Shown: in pieces, positions 52,889-61,613 of the stretch
How the letters are laid out: every line of letters starts with the position of its first letter
Numbering within the stretch: the first letter of the stretch is position 1
Assembly (NCBI GenBank): GCA_016296505.1
Contig: JAEDJD010000006.1
Location: forward strand, 38,572-102,571
From: Oscillospiraceae bacterium
GTDB taxonomy: Bacteria; Bacillota; Clostridia; Oscillospirales; Ruminococcaceae
Direction: 5' to 3'
Length of the DNA: 64,000 nt
Notes under the pieces: model-generated
Database searches by the model: none
What the model was told of the DNA's origin: nothing
What the model saw: only the letters and a program-made list of their open reading frames with translations
Made by a program: the position numbers and the translations under genes

Positions 52889-54190
52889 TTATTCTGTCTC
52901 GCCGCCGAACATTTCCGCAAGGGAAATGCCGGAATAATCCTCGGCAAAATTTGCGGCGGAATCGAGCCGGATATCGAATTGCTTTCCGGTTTCCATATTT
53001 TTGATCTGACCTTTGCCCTGCTCCAGTTCATTCGAGCCGAGGACAACCAGATATTTGGTACCGAGCTTATTTGCATATTTCATCTGCGATTTGAAGCTGC
53101 GGTCGAGCAGATCAAATTCCGCACGCACGCCCATATCGCGCAATGCGCAGGCATATTGCAGTGCAACCGGCTTGGCATTGGCATCCATCGGCGCGAAATA
53201 GACCTCGCATTTCTGCTGTGAAAGGAACTCGCAGCCCTGCTGCTCCATGGTCAGAATCAGGCGTTCGAGTCCCATACCGAAGCCCAGCGCCGGAACAGCC
53301 TGTCCGCCGAGCTGCTCGATCAGACCGTCGTATCTGCCGCCGGCGCAGACGGTTCCCTGTGCGCCGATGCTCTGCGTAATAAACTCAAAAACGGTTTTCG
53401 TATAATAGTCCAGACCGCGAACAATCTTCGGATTGATCACATAGTCAACGCCCATTGACGTCAGCGCAGATTTAACCGCTTCAAAGTGCGCGCTGCAATC
53501 TTCACAGAGATAATCGAGAATCACAGGCGCGTCCTTGGCGATCAGTTTATCCTCCGGCGATTTGCAGTCGAGCAGCCGCATCGGATTCCGGACAAGGCGT
53601 TCCTGACAGGTTTCACAAAGCTCGGCGCGGTGCGGCTCAAAATAGGCTTTCAGCGCTTCCTGATACTTTGCGCGGCAGGTCGGGCAGCCGATGCTGTTGA
53701 GATTGAGAACAATATCCTTGATGCCGAGGCGGTCAAGGACGGTCTTGCCGAGCAGAATCACCTCTGCGTCGGCATAGGGCGAAGCCGAGCCAGCCATTTC
53801 GACGCCGAACTGATGGAATTCACGGAGTCTGCCTGCCTGCGGACGCTCATGACGGAAGCAGGAAAGCTGATAAAAGGCTTTCTGGGGCAGCGCTTCTGCG
53901 AGCATACCGTTCTGGAGCATCGCACGAATCGTACCGGCAGTGCCCTCCGGACGCAGTGTGAACTGTGTTTCCTTTGCGATCACGGAGTACATTTCCTTCT
54001 GCACGACGTCGGTGGTCTCGCCGACGGAGCGTTGGAACAGCTCTGTGACCTCGAATGTCGGAATACGGATCTCGGTAAAGCCAAAGCTCTCCGCAATTTC
54101 CTTCGTCACCTTTTCGACCGTCATCCATTTGTGGATACGATCCGGCGTAACATCCTCAGTACCCTGCGGACGTTTCAGATAATTTGCCAT
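52889..54190 (-). CDS. hisS: Histidyl-tRNA synthetase
   Basis: 433 residues from ATG 54190 (MANYLKRPQGTEDVTPD) with AGGAAG ahead. Class II synthetase: motif 2 FRHERPQAGRLREFHQFG near 112-129, histidine A loop region GLDYYTKTVFEF near 255, motif 3 GFGMGLERL near 303 and C-terminal anticodon-binding domain. An extra four-Cys zinc-like insertion (CPTCRAK, CETCQE, CEDC) lies at about 170-235. Charges tRNA-His. The 213-base leader shows no recognisable T-box. Confidence 0.97.
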   Translation of the reverse strand: MANYLKRPQGTEDVTPDRIHKWMTVEKVTKEIAESFGFTEIRIPTFEVTELFQRSVGETTDVVQKEMYSVIAKETQFTLRPEGTAGTIRAMLQNGMLAEALPQKAFYQLSCFRHERPQAGRLREFHQFGVEMAGSASPYADAEVILLGKTVLDRLGIKDIVLNLNSIGCPTCRAKYQEALKAYFEPHRAELCETCQERLVRNPMRLLDCKSPEDKLIAKDAPVILDYLCEDCSAHFEAVKSALTSMGVDYVINPKIVRGLDYYTKTVFEFITQSIGAQGTVCAGGRYDGLIEQLGGQAVPALGFGMGLERLILTMEQQGCEFLSQQKCEVYFAPMDANAKPVALQYACALRDMGVRAEFDLLDRSFKSQMKYANKLGTKYLVVLGSNELEQGKGQIKNMETGKQFDIRLDSAANFAEDYSGISLAEMFGGETE

Positions 54191-54403
54191 GAAATCTTCC
54201 TCTCTCATCCTCGACAGATTCCGCCTCACTTGGGGAAAATCTGCATTTTCGGTTTCCTTTGGCGAACGGCAGGCGCGGTTTGCGGGTCAGTCGTCAGGCT
54301 GCCGCGATTACAGGTTCCAGACCCATTTCGCACCTCCGCATATAAACACAGAATTGCCCCTTTCTGTCCGGAAGAGGCAATCAGTTCATTTTCATTTTCA
54401 TTG

Positions 54404-54811
54404 TCACAGAACTGCGGAATGCGCAATCTCACGCCAATCGAGATCGCCGCGCTCCAAAGCAAGGATCAGCGCCTCAGCGGTTGCAATATTGGTTGCAACC
54501 GGAACATTGTGCACATCGCAAAGGCGCAGCAAATTCATATCGTTCGGCTCATTCACCTTGGGGTTGATCGGATCGCGGAAGAACAGCAATACGTCAATCT
54601 CATCGCAGGAGATACGCGCCGAAATTTCCTGTCCGCCGCCCTGTGCGCCGCTCAGGAAGCGCTTGATCGGGAGACCGGTTGCTTCTGCAACCTGCTTACC
54701 GGTGGTACCGGTTGCACAAAGCGTATGACGGCTCAGAATAGCGGAATATGCGGTACAAAATTGAATCATCAATTCCTTTTTCGCGTCATGTGCAATCAAA
54801 GCGATTGTCAT
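54404..54811 (-). CDS. Methylglyoxal synthase-like protein lacking two catalytic residues
   Basis: 135 residues from ATG 54811 (MTIALIAHDAKK). MgsA fold: ALIAHD near 4-9, TGTTGKQVAEATGL near 34-47, VPVATNIATAEALI near 104-117. In known MgsA the GGDQ aspartate is the catalytic base and a His in the HxPD/HEPD loop helps; here these are Gly60 (GAQGGGQE) and Asn87 (VNEPND). His8 remains. Either a changed enzyme or a non-catalytic phosphate-ligand binder. Lies between the MinD-like gene and hisS. ATG 54823 is rejected because AAGGA touches it. Confidence 0.8.
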   Translation of the reverse strand: MTIALIAHDAKKELMIQFCTAYSAILSRHTLCATGTTGKQVAEATGLPIKRFLSGAQGGGQEISARISCDEIDVLLFFRDPINPKVNEPNDMNLLRLCDVHNVPVATNIATAEALILALERGDLDWREIAHSAVL

Positions 54812-54912
54812 TTTCAGAATCATCCTTTCTGTAAGAACTTAACAAGGTCATCGCAGCGGCGCAAATACGCGCATCCTGCACCCAGACCTGAAAGGGAGTA
54901 ACACGGTTGCGG

Positions 54913-55653
54913 TCAGCCGATCTTGACGGTCAACGGGGCGCTTTCGCCGCGCAGACGCTTAGAAATGGCGTCGAATGCCGCAAGACTCGGCGACGTAGAA
55001 GGAATCGGCTCGCCCTTACCGGTTGCAATGACAAGCTGATAATCCTCCGGAATGACGCCGATGAGCTGCACACCGATGGTATCAATGATCTCATCGAGGT
55101 CGCGGACAAGCTCGGCGCCGATTGCGCGCTTGCTGACCTTATTGATAATGAGTCTCTGACGGCGATTGCCGCGCGAATAGAACTCATCCGACATCATCTG
55201 GGCGTCGCGGACGCAGATCGGATCCGGCGTTGTGACGACAAGGATCAGGTTTGCCTGCTCCACGATGTCAAAGACATGGTTATTGATGCCGGCGCCGGTA
55301 TCAATAATGATATAGTCGTAATACTTACGAACCGCGGAACAAATGTCGATAATCTGCTCGACGGTCACGTGCTGGAACGGATTTTTCGGTGCGCAGAGAA
55401 CAAACAGATTACTTGCCATCGGCACACGGGTAACCGCGTCTACAGCGGAAATCTTACCATCCAGCACATCGCTCAAATCATATTTAATCTGGTCGGTCAT
55501 ACCAAAAATGATATCAATACAGCGCAGACCGAAATCCAGCTCGATAATGAGAGTGCGGCTGCCCTGCTTTGCGAGCGTATAGCCAAGACCGGCGCAGATT
55601 GAAGATTTTCCGGTGCCGCCTTTACCGGATGTAACAGCGATTGTTTTAGACAT
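54913..55653 (-). CDS. minD: MinD/ParA-like P-loop ATPase
   Basis: 246 residues. Deviant Walker A GKGGTGKSS at 10-18, switch-region DFGLRCIDIIFGM near 40-52 and DTGAGINNH near 118-126 match MinD. MinD places MinC away from mid-cell so that FtsZ assembles there. No minC or minE is next to it and no clear amphipathic membrane-targeting tail follows GESAPLTVKIG, so the name is provisional; a flagellar or septum-site paralogue is possible. Own consensus promoter at 55770-55798. Confidence 0.82.
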   Translation of the reverse strand: MSKTIAVTSGKGGTGKSSICAGLGYTLAKQGSRTLIIELDFGLRCIDIIFGMTDQIKYDLSDVLDGKISAVDAVTRVPMASNLFVLCAPKNPFQHVTVEQIIDICSAVRKYYDYIIIDTGAGINNHVFDIVEQANLILVVTTPDPICVRDAQMMSDEFYSRGNRRQRLIINKVSKRAIGAELVRDLDEIIDTIGVQLIGVIPEDYQLVIATGKGEPIPSTSPSLAAFDAISKRLRGESAPLTVKIG

Positions 55654-55769
55654 ACGGTGACTCCTTTCCCCATTTGCTGCGGCTGCCGGCTGCTGCTGGC
55701 AGACTGAGAGGACGCAGCATTGCGCAAATTATACAAACGCCCATATATGGACGTACATCTGCTACTTAT

Positions 55770-55798
55770 ATTATAACCACAAATCGCAGATTTGTCAA
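55770..55798 (-). promoter_or_regulatory. Promoter of the minD-like gene
   Basis: Minus-strand TTGACA (55798-55793), 17-base spacer, TATAAT (55775-55770): perfect consensus hexamers. Confidence 0.95.
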
Positions 55799-55967
55799 AT
55801 CCCTTTTGCAAGAAATCAAAAAAATTGTCAAGATCGTTATATTCCACAAGTCGCTATTGTGCATTTTGACGAAATTTCCGTGACGCATGATTTTTCCGCT
55901 GAAAACGGGAATCCGCGCTGCATTTTCGGATAAATTCCGTACAATACGCATACGGCAAGAACGATTT

Positions 55968-56615
55968 TCAGGTTACCGGCAGAGCTGACGTTTGCGTTTG
56001 GGGCTGCGACGCTGCCGCAGAACCGGAGCTGACCGGATCCGCGTCGGCAATCCGGATGCTTTCGATCATTGCGCGGAACGATTGCTGATAATTCATAAAG
56101 CTGTCGCGATGGCTCTTGCAGGTCACGATATAAACCTGCCCATCCTTGATGGCAACGGCGGTTATGCACTGCATTTCCTGTACGGCGTCGGCGCTTTTGA
56201 TCGCGTAGGTGAATTCATACAAACAGCAGGTCACATCTGCGATCACCGTTTCTTCCTCAGAAAGCAGCACAAAATCATCTACGCTCTGCTGATACTGCGA
56301 CTTCACGATTTCGCCGTAGCTCTTGGTATCCTGACTATTCATATTCAGCGGTTCGCCCGTCACGATCACGGAGGCGTCGTTCAGGACATAGTATTTATCA
56401 TAGTAGGAGGAAGCGGTCTCAGTAAATCCGGCAGGAATCTCCATCGAGATCCGTTCCGGCATTTCGGACGGAACAATGATAGTCTGCGTACTATCGACGA
56501 TATCGGAGGATTCCTCCGCAGCGCCGTCATTTTTCCGCGTGACAGAGGAAATTCCGGCGATCATGACAATCAGGACAACAACTGCGACAAACGCAATCAG
56601 CAATTTCTGAGACAT
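55968..56615 (-). CDS. Membrane-anchored extracellular protein of unknown function
   Basis: 215 residues from ATG 56615 (MSQKLLIAFVAVVVLIVMIAG), AAAGGAG ahead; one N-terminal membrane span at 5-25 and no lipobox. The outer part starts with an acidic linker (RKNDGAAEESSDIVDS) and has a PsbP/DcrB-like pattern (MPERISMEIPAGFTE ... YYVLNDASVIVTGEP), with a single Cys pair TCC at about 131. The C-terminus is Ser/Ala/Gln-rich. Lies directly downstream of RNase P RNA. Function not recognised. Confidence 0.8.
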   Translation of the reverse strand: MSQKLLIAFVAVVVLIVMIAGISSVTRKNDGAAEESSDIVDSTQTIIVPSEMPERISMEIPAGFTETASSYYDKYYVLNDASVIVTGEPLNMNSQDTKSYGEIVKSQYQQSVDDFVLLSEEETVIADVTCCLYEFTYAIKSADAVQEMQCITAVAIKDGQVYIVTCKSHRDSFMNYQQSFRAMIESIRIADADPVSSGSAAASQPQTQTSALPVT

Positions 56616-56649
56616 ATGCAAAAACTCCTTTCCGGAACGAAATACATGG

Positions 56650-56679
56650 AAAAACCGATGCGTCGTCGAGGCGCATCGG
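56650..56679 (-). terminator. Terminator of RNase P RNA
   Basis: Minus-strand stem CCGATGCG / CGCATCGG (56679-56655) then TTTTT. Confidence 0.92.
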
Positions 56680-56682
56680 CAT

Positions 56683-57063
56683 TCGGCTGTGACCAGACCT
56701 GTAAGCCGGGTTCTGTGACTCTGCGCAAAGCGCAGTGCAGCCATTTATCTAGGCGATTCGTCGCCGAACCGCTCAAGCCGCCTTTGCGAATGATCCGCCG
56801 AGCAGACGTTCCGACCATCCGCACCAATCAGCGTTGCATCGGGTAGGGTTTACACAGCAGGACGCTCTCGCGCCCTCTGGTGCGCTCTTACCGCACCTTT
56901 CCACCGTTGCCGCGAAAGGCGTGAGCCAATCGAAGCTGTATTATTTCTGTTGCACTTGCCCTAGGGTCGCCCCCGGCTGCCGTTAGCAGTTACCCTGCTC
57001 TGTGATGCCCGGACTTTCCTCGTAAGCATAAAAAGCGCTTCCGCGGCTGCACAATCTGCTCAC
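56683..57063 (-). ncRNA. rnpB: RNase P RNA, bacterial class A
   Basis: Catalytic RNA of RNase P, which trims tRNA 5' ends. In minus-strand sense the conserved 5' block GAGGAAAGTCCGGGCATC, GCAGGGTAACTGCTAACGGC and GGGCGACCC, the central GGTGGAAAGGTGCGGTAAGAG, and the 3' block CGGCTTACAGGTCTGGTCAC can be read in order. P1 pairs GATTGTG with CACAGCC. Ends are estimated from the promoter and from P1. Confidence 0.96.
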
Positions 57064-57069
57064 TATACT

Positions 57070-57098
57070 ATTTTACCATATTATGCGCATTCTGTCAA
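57070..57098 (-). promoter_or_regulatory. Promoter of rnpB
   Basis: Minus-strand TTGACA (57098-57093), 17-base spacer, TGG-extended TAAAAT (57075-57070). Confidence 0.93.
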
Positions 57099-57116
57099 GC
57101 CCATTATAAATAGAAT

Positions 57117-57218
57117 TAGAAATGAGAAATTAGAAATTATGGTATGCGCTTCGCGCATGATTTATAAATCGCCCGCGCAAGCGGACACCGCAGTTTCTCA
57201 TTTCTCATTTCTCATTTC
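57117..57218. repeat. MITE-like small inverted-repeat element with TTTCTCA heptamers
   Basis: GAAATGAGAAA (57119-57129) faces three tandem TTTCTCA units plus TTTC (57194-57218). Between them lie CGCTTCGCGC and CGCCCGCGCAAGCG-type inner palindromes. About 100 bases, between two divergent promoters. Looks like a mobile or dispersed hairpin element; no ends or target duplication could be proved. Confidence 0.6.
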
Positions 57219-57228
57219 ACACGTGCTC

Positions 57229-57257
57229 TTGCGTTTTGGGGCAGAATGTGCTATAAT
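57229..57257 (+). promoter_or_regulatory. Promoter of hisIE
   Basis: TTGCGT (57229-57234), 17-base spacer, TGC-extended TATAAT (57252-57257); starts 11 bases after the repeat element. Confidence 0.88.
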
Positions 57258-57290
57258 AGACTGGAAAACCGCAGGAAAGGAATGCCGCAT

Positions 57291-57644
57291 ATGGTAAAAA
57301 TTGATCTGAACGACCTCGACCGGTATTTTCAGAAAGCCGAGCTGATTCCGGCAATCTGTTATGAGGTCGATACGAAAACCGTCCTGATGCTCGCCTACAT
57401 GAACAAGGAGAGCCTCAGACGCACGCTCGAAACCGGCTATACATGGTTCTGGAGCCGTTCCAGACAGGAATACTGGAATAAGGGCGCAACATCCGGTCAT
57501 CTGCAAAAAGTCGTCTCAATCTTTGCCGACTGCGACGACGATACGCTGCTTGTCAACGTCAGACAAACCGGCGTCGCCTGCCATACGGGCGAGTATAGCT
57601 GCTTTTTCAAGGAAATTTATAACGATAAGGAGATTGAAGCATGA
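57291..57644 (+). CDS. hisI: Phosphoribosyl-AMP cyclohydrolase HisI
   Basis: 117 residues from ATG 57291, chosen since AAAGGA is nine bases ahead; ATG 57282 touches the ribosome site. Opens the ring of phosphoribosyl-AMP in histidine synthesis; zinc enzyme. Motifs: LMLAYMNKESL near 32, WFWSRSRQEYWNKG near 51, DCDDDTLL near 79 and ACHTGEYSCFF near 97. Coupled by ATGA to hisE. Confidence 0.96.
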   Translation: MVKIDLNDLDRYFQKAELIPAICYEVDTKTVLMLAYMNKESLRRTLETGYTWFWSRSRQEYWNKGATSGHLQKVVSIFADCDDDTLLVNVRQTGVACHTGEYSCFFKEIYNDKEIEA

Positions 57645-57979
57645 ACGTGTACAGAGAAATATTCGAGGTCATCAAGGCGCGCAAGGCTGCATTTGAGGCG
57701 GGTCAGGCGCAGGAGAATTCCTATACCGCATACCTCTTTGACAAGGGCGTTGACAAAATCTGCAAAAAGGTCGGCGAGGAAGCAACCGAAACCGTCATTG
57801 CTGCGAAAAACGGCGATAACGATGAGCTGAAAAATGAAATCAACGATCTGCTTTATCACATCATGGTTCTGGCTGCCAATCAGGGACTCGACTGGGCTGA
57901 CGTCGAAAAAGTCCTTGAGGAACGGAATGAAAAAATCGGCAATCTCAAGCAGTTTCACGAGGTAGACAAGAATTCCTGA
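57641..57979 (+). CDS. hisE: Phosphoribosyl-ATP diphosphatase HisE
   Basis: 112 residues. Removes pyrophosphate from phosphoribosyl-ATP, the step before HisI. MazG-like helical fold; YLFDKGVDKICKKVGEEATE near 30-49 with metal-binding EEATE and NEINDLLYHIMV near 66. hisI and hisE are separate but coupled here, while hisZGDC lie 10 kb away, so the pathway is split. Confidence 0.96.
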   Translation: MNVYREIFEVIKARKAAFEAGQAQENSYTAYLFDKGVDKICKKVGEEATETVIAAKNGDNDELKNEINDLLYHIMVLAANQGLDWADVEKVLEERNEKIGNLKQFHEVDKNS

Positions 57980-58088
57980 ACGCTGTTTGCGGCATGGATG
58001 CACATTTTCTCTCCGATACGAATATATTGCAATAAGGATTCCGATGAACTGCATCCGGAATTCCAAACTGAAATCGGGAGGAAATCAT

Positions 58089-58874
58089 ATGAACGAATTG
58101 CCGAATGCCGAGTGCATCAACGCAGTACCGGTACGGCTTGACCGTGTATTTGACAGCTGCAGCGACAAAGACTGTATTACGAATTTACAGGTCATGCTGG
58201 AGGGCGGCGCGGAATTGCCGCCGCAGTATACATCCGTCAAGACGCGCTGCGTTTCGATTGACGATATCTGCATGAGCGTAGAGCCGATTCCGTTCAACCG
58301 CGGATATTATACCGTGGACATCACCTATACGTTTGGAATTGAATTGCTCTGCTATACCAGAAACGGCGACGCGCCGGCGGTCATGTGCGGCATGGCGAGC
58401 GCTTCCAAAAGCGTGATTCTCTACGGCAGCGAATCCAACACGAAAACATTTTTCAGCAGCGGCGCGCCGATCGGGGATACCAACTGCTGCTGCAACGTCG
58501 TCAATCTGCCGACCGCAAGCTGTCGCTGCGTTGACCCAATTGCATTGGAAACACGTATTTGCGTACTTCCGCCAATGCCGATGCAGGATCCGACCGCTGC
58601 GCCCGTCCCGCAGACACCGCGCAGAACCGTTGTCCTGACGCTCGGCGTATTCTCGGTTGTAGAGCTGACGCGTCCCGTCACGATGACCGTCGCCGCATAC
58701 CCCTATCAGGTGCCGACAAAATCCTGCTCCGGCGATACGGATTCGCCCTGCGAGGTATTCAGCCGCCTGAATTTTCCGACGGAGGAATTCATCCCGACTG
58801 CGGATGGATTTTCTGCAACGCAATCTGCCGAAGCGATTCGCTTCGACGGTTTTTCCGGCTGCCAGAAGCCTTAA
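58089..58874 (+). CDS. Cysteine-rich protein of unknown function
   Basis: 261 residues from ATG 58089 (GGGAGGA seven bases before). No signal peptide or membrane segment. More than a dozen Cys, grouped as DSCSDKDC near 22-29, NCCCNVV near 132 and CRC near 145, with a Pro/Met-rich bridge (PPMPMQDPTAAPVPQTP) near 160. The start NAECINAVPVRLDRVFDSCSDKDC resembles a family I remember from spore-forming Clostridia, but I cannot name it; a spore-coat or metal-binding role is a guess. Followed by a 13-base hairpin. Confidence 0.75.
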   Translation: MNELPNAECINAVPVRLDRVFDSCSDKDCITNLQVMLEGGAELPPQYTSVKTRCVSIDDICMSVEPIPFNRGYYTVDITYTFGIELLCYTRNGDAPAVMCGMASASKSVILYGSESNTKTFFSSGAPIGDTNCCCNVVNLPTASCRCVDPIALETRICVLPPMPMQDPTAAPVPQTPRRTVVLTLGVFSVVELTRPVTMTVAAYPYQVPTKSCSGDTDSPCEVFSRLNFPTEEFIPTADGFSATQSAEAIRFDGFSGCQKP

Positions 58875-58889
58875 CAGTAACAGTCAGCC

Positions 58890-58924
58890 GCAGCCGTGTG
58901 AGCAACCGAAACTCACGCGGCTGC
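58890..58924 (+). terminator. Hairpin after the Cys-rich gene
   Basis: GCAGCCGTGTGAG (58890-58902) pairs with CTCACGCGGCTGC (58912-58924), 13 pairs with one G-T, but is followed only by GTAAATTTC. Probable RNA end or processing signal. Confidence 0.6.
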
Positions 58925-58952
58925 GTAAATTTCATAGGAGACTTAAAAATCT

Positions 58953-59429
58953 GTGAACATCATTCCGGCTCTGCCTGCGGATTTTGAAACCGTCCGACAA
59001 ATCACGCAGGAGACCATTCGCACGGTCTATCCGCATTACTATCCGAAAGGGGCGGTAGACTTCTTTCTTGCGCATCACAGCGACGCCGCAATCCGTCAGG
59101 ATATATCTGAAAACCGCGTATTTCTGTGTGTTTCAGATTCCGGCGAGACAGTCGGCACAGTCACCGTCCATGAGAATGATATCGGACGATTATTTGTCCT
59201 GCCGCAATATCAGGGCAATGGCTTCGGCGGCGCTCTGCTGGATTTCGCTGAGAATATTGTCGCAAAAAATTACGATACGGCAATTTTATCCGTATCATTT
59301 TCCGCAAAGACAATCTATCTCAAACGCGGCTACCAGTTCGTAAAATGGCAGACCATTCAAACAGAAAACGGCGATTTTCTGTGCTTTGATGAAATGTCGC
59401 GCAATCTGCGGCAGGAACGCCAGCCATGA
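58953..59429 (+). CDS. GNAT family N-acetyltransferase
   Basis: 158 residues from GTG 58953 with AGGAG 12 bases ahead. Acetyl-CoA dependent transferase of unknown substrate. Core motif A: LFVLPQYQGNGFGGALLDFAE near 70-90 (Q/RxxGxG/A), then ILSVSFSAKTIYLKRGYQF near 106-124 (GNAT motif B). The stop overlaps the broken small gene by ATGA. Confidence 0.9.
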   Translation: MNIIPALPADFETVRQITQETIRTVYPHYYPKGAVDFFLAHHSDAAIRQDISENRVFLCVSDSGETVGTVTVHENDIGRLFVLPQYQGNGFGGALLDFAENIVAKNYDTAILSVSFSAKTIYLKRGYQFVKWQTIQTENGDFLCFDEMSRNLRQERQP

Positions 59430-59619
59430 AAATATATCAGCGTGTACAAATGAAACAGGATACATATGCTGCGGACGGCATTCACACGCGTGAGTTATAT
59501 ATAACGATATTGCCTACAAGGCTGCATTTTCGCATCCGGACGGGACAACCTATGCGTTGCAGGCGATCCGCTGCGAAGATCTGACCGATGCCGAAGAAAA
59601 TGGAGGGAATCCCCTATGA
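59426..59619 (+). pseudogene. Small gene broken by a TA-dinucleotide expansion
   Basis: Reads MKIYQRVQMKQDTYAADGIHTRELY from ATG 59426, then shifts at four TA units (59496-59503). Removing one TA joins it in frame to NDIAYKAAFSHPDGTTYALQ and a stop at 59617-59619. The restored protein would be 63 residues and its stop would overlap the ligA start as ATGA, a gene-like arrangement. In the given sequence the first frame stops at 59582. No family recognised. Confidence 0.6.
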
Positions 59620-61613
59620 CGCATGATGAAGCAAAATTGCGCATAAAAGATTTAACAGATGAACTTCTGCGCATGGCGCACGCCTACTACGATCTCGACG
59701 CGCCAACCGCCGAGGACTACGAATATGACATGAAAATGCAGGAACTGCGTGATTTAGAGGCAGCGTTCCCCGATCTGCTGGAGCCGGACTCCCCCACGCA
59801 ACGCGTACAGGGCAAGGCGTCCGGCAGATTTGAAAAGGTCGCGCATACCGTACAGATGGCAAGTCTACAGGACGTTTTCTCGTTCGAGGAGGTTGCGGCG
59901 TTCGTGGAACGCGTGACGAAAACCGTCGAGAACCCGACCTTTACCGTCGAGCCGAAAATTGACGGGCTTTCGGTGTCGCTTGAATACGAAAACGGCGTAT
60001 TGACGCGCGGTTCGACGCGCGGCGACGGCTATACCGGAGAAAATGTGACCGCGAATCTCAAAACTATCCGGAGCATTCCGCTGAAGCTGCATAACGCGCC
60101 GCCCATCCTCGAAGTCCGCGGCGAGGTCTATATGCCGCGCGCGTCCTTTGAACGGCTCTCGGCACAGCAGGAGGCTGCCGGCGAGGCGCTGTTCCGGAAT
60201 CCGCGCAATGCGGCGGCAGGCTCTCTGCGCCAGAAGGATTCCGCGGTCACGGCGGCGCGGCGGCTCGACATTTTTGTATTCAACGTGCAGCGGGTCGAGG
60301 GCGAGACGCTTGCCGCGCATTCGCAGACAATCGACCGTCTGAAAGCGCTTGGCTTTCCCGTCATTCCCTATGAAAAATGTCCGGCAGACGCGGAGAAAAT
60401 CCGTGCAGCCATTGAGAAAATCGGCGCAATGCGCGGCGATCTGCCCTATGATATTGATGGCGTGGTCATCAAAACGGACAGCCTCTCCGCACGCGAGCAG
60501 CTCGGCGCAACTGCGAAATATCCGAAGTGGGCGGTCGCATATAAATTTCCGCCGGAAGAAAAAGTGACAAAATTGCGCTCCATTGAAATTCAGGTCGGAC
60601 GGACAGGCGTTCTGACGCCCGTTGCAGTATTCGATCCGATTTTGCTTGCAGGTACGAGCGTTTCGCGTGCCGTCCTGCACAATCAGCAATATATTACAGA
60701 AAAAGATATCCGCGTGGGAGATATGATACGCGTCCGAAAGGCTGGCGATATCATTCCGGAGGTACTCGCCTCCGAATCGCACGAGCCGGACGCGCTCCCC
60801 TATCAGATTCCGTCAAGCTGTCCGGTCTGCGGCAGCGAAACGGCTGCCGATGGCGACGCGGCTGCGGTACGCTGCTTCAATCCGGCTTGCCCGGCGCAGA
60901 TTTTCCGTACAATCGTGCATTTCGCTTCCAAAAGCGGCATGAATATCGACGGTCTTGGACCGGCAATCGTGCAGCAGCTTCTGGATGAAAAGCGGATTGC
61001 TTCGCCTGCCGATCTCTACGCGCTGACAAAGGATCAGCTCCTGACGCTCGACGGCTTCAAGGAAAAATCTGCGGAGAATCTGCTGGCAGCGATCGAAAAC
61101 TCCAAATCACAGCCGTTGGATCGTGTGATCGCGGCGCTTGGTATCCGCAATATCGGACAATCGGCGGCGGTGCTGCTCTGTGACCATTTCGGCGCATTGG
61201 AGGCAATTCGTCAGGCAAAATCAGAGGATATTGCCGCCATTGACGGCTTTGGCGATATCATGGCGGAATCCGTCGCGGACGCCTTTTCGCAGCCCGATTT
61301 CAACGCGCTCATCGACGCGCTGCTCGCACACGGCGTCAAAATGGAATATACCGCAAAAAAAGCCGAAAGCGCACGCTTTTCCGGCATGACGTTCGTGCTG
61401 ACCGGCACGCTCCCCACCATGAAGCGCGACGCGGCAAAGGCGCTGATCGAATCGAACGGCGGCAAAGTCTCCGGCTCGGTCTCCAAGAAAACAAGCGTAG
61501 TTGTCGCGGGCGAGGACGCCGGCAGTAAGCTCACGAAGGCGGAATCGCTCGGCGTCGAAATCATTGACGAAGCAGAATTGCTCCGTCGCTGCAATGCGGA
61601 GGAATCATCATGA
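59616..61613 (+). CDS. ligA: NAD-dependent DNA ligase
   Basis: 665 residues, full length. Seals nicks in replication and repair. N-terminal Ia domain (YDLDAPTAEDYEYD), adenylation Lys in EPKIDGLS near 112, OB fold, four-Cys zinc finger (CPVCGSE ... CFNPACPAQ) near 403-430, HhH repeats (IDGFGDIMAESVADAF) and C-terminal BRCT (SGMTFVLTGTLP) from about 588. GGAGGG before the ATG. Stop overlaps the next gene by ATGA. Confidence 0.98.
   Translation: MTHDEAKLRIKDLTDELLRMAHAYYDLDAPTAEDYEYDMKMQELRDLEAAFPDLLEPDSPTQRVQGKASGRFEKVAHTVQMASLQDVFSFEEVAAFVERVTKTVENPTFTVEPKIDGLSVSLEYENGVLTRGSTRGDGYTGENVTANLKTIRSIPLKLHNAPPILEVRGEVYMPRASFERLSAQQEAAGEALFRNPRNAAAGSLRQKDSAVTAARRLDIFVFNVQRVEGETLAAHSQTIDRLKALGFPVIPYEKCPADAEKIRAAIEKIGAMRGDLPYDIDGVVIKTDSLSAREQLGATAKYPKWAVAYKFPPEEKVTKLRSIEIQVGRTGVLTPVAVFDPILLAGTSVSRAVLHNQQYITEKDIRVGDMIRVRKAGDIIPEVLASESHEPDALPYQIPSSCPVCGSETAADGDAAAVRCFNPACPAQIFRTIVHFASKSGMNIDGLGPAIVQQLLDEKRIASPADLYALTKDQLLTLDGFKEKSAENLLAAIENSKSQPLDRVIAALGIRNIGQSAAVLLCDHFGALEAIRQAKSEDIAAIDGFGDIMAESVADAFSQPDFNALIDALLAHGVKMEYTAKKAESARFSGMTFVLTGTLPTMKRDAAKALIESNGGKVSGSVSKKTSVVVAGEDAGSKLTKAESLGVEIIDEAELLRRCNAEESS

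Noticed and set aside
54191..54403. T-box leader of hisS
   Set aside because: GGGTCTGGAACC and ATCGCGG were noted, but the AGGGTGGNACCGCG T-box core and a terminator/antiterminator pair are not present.
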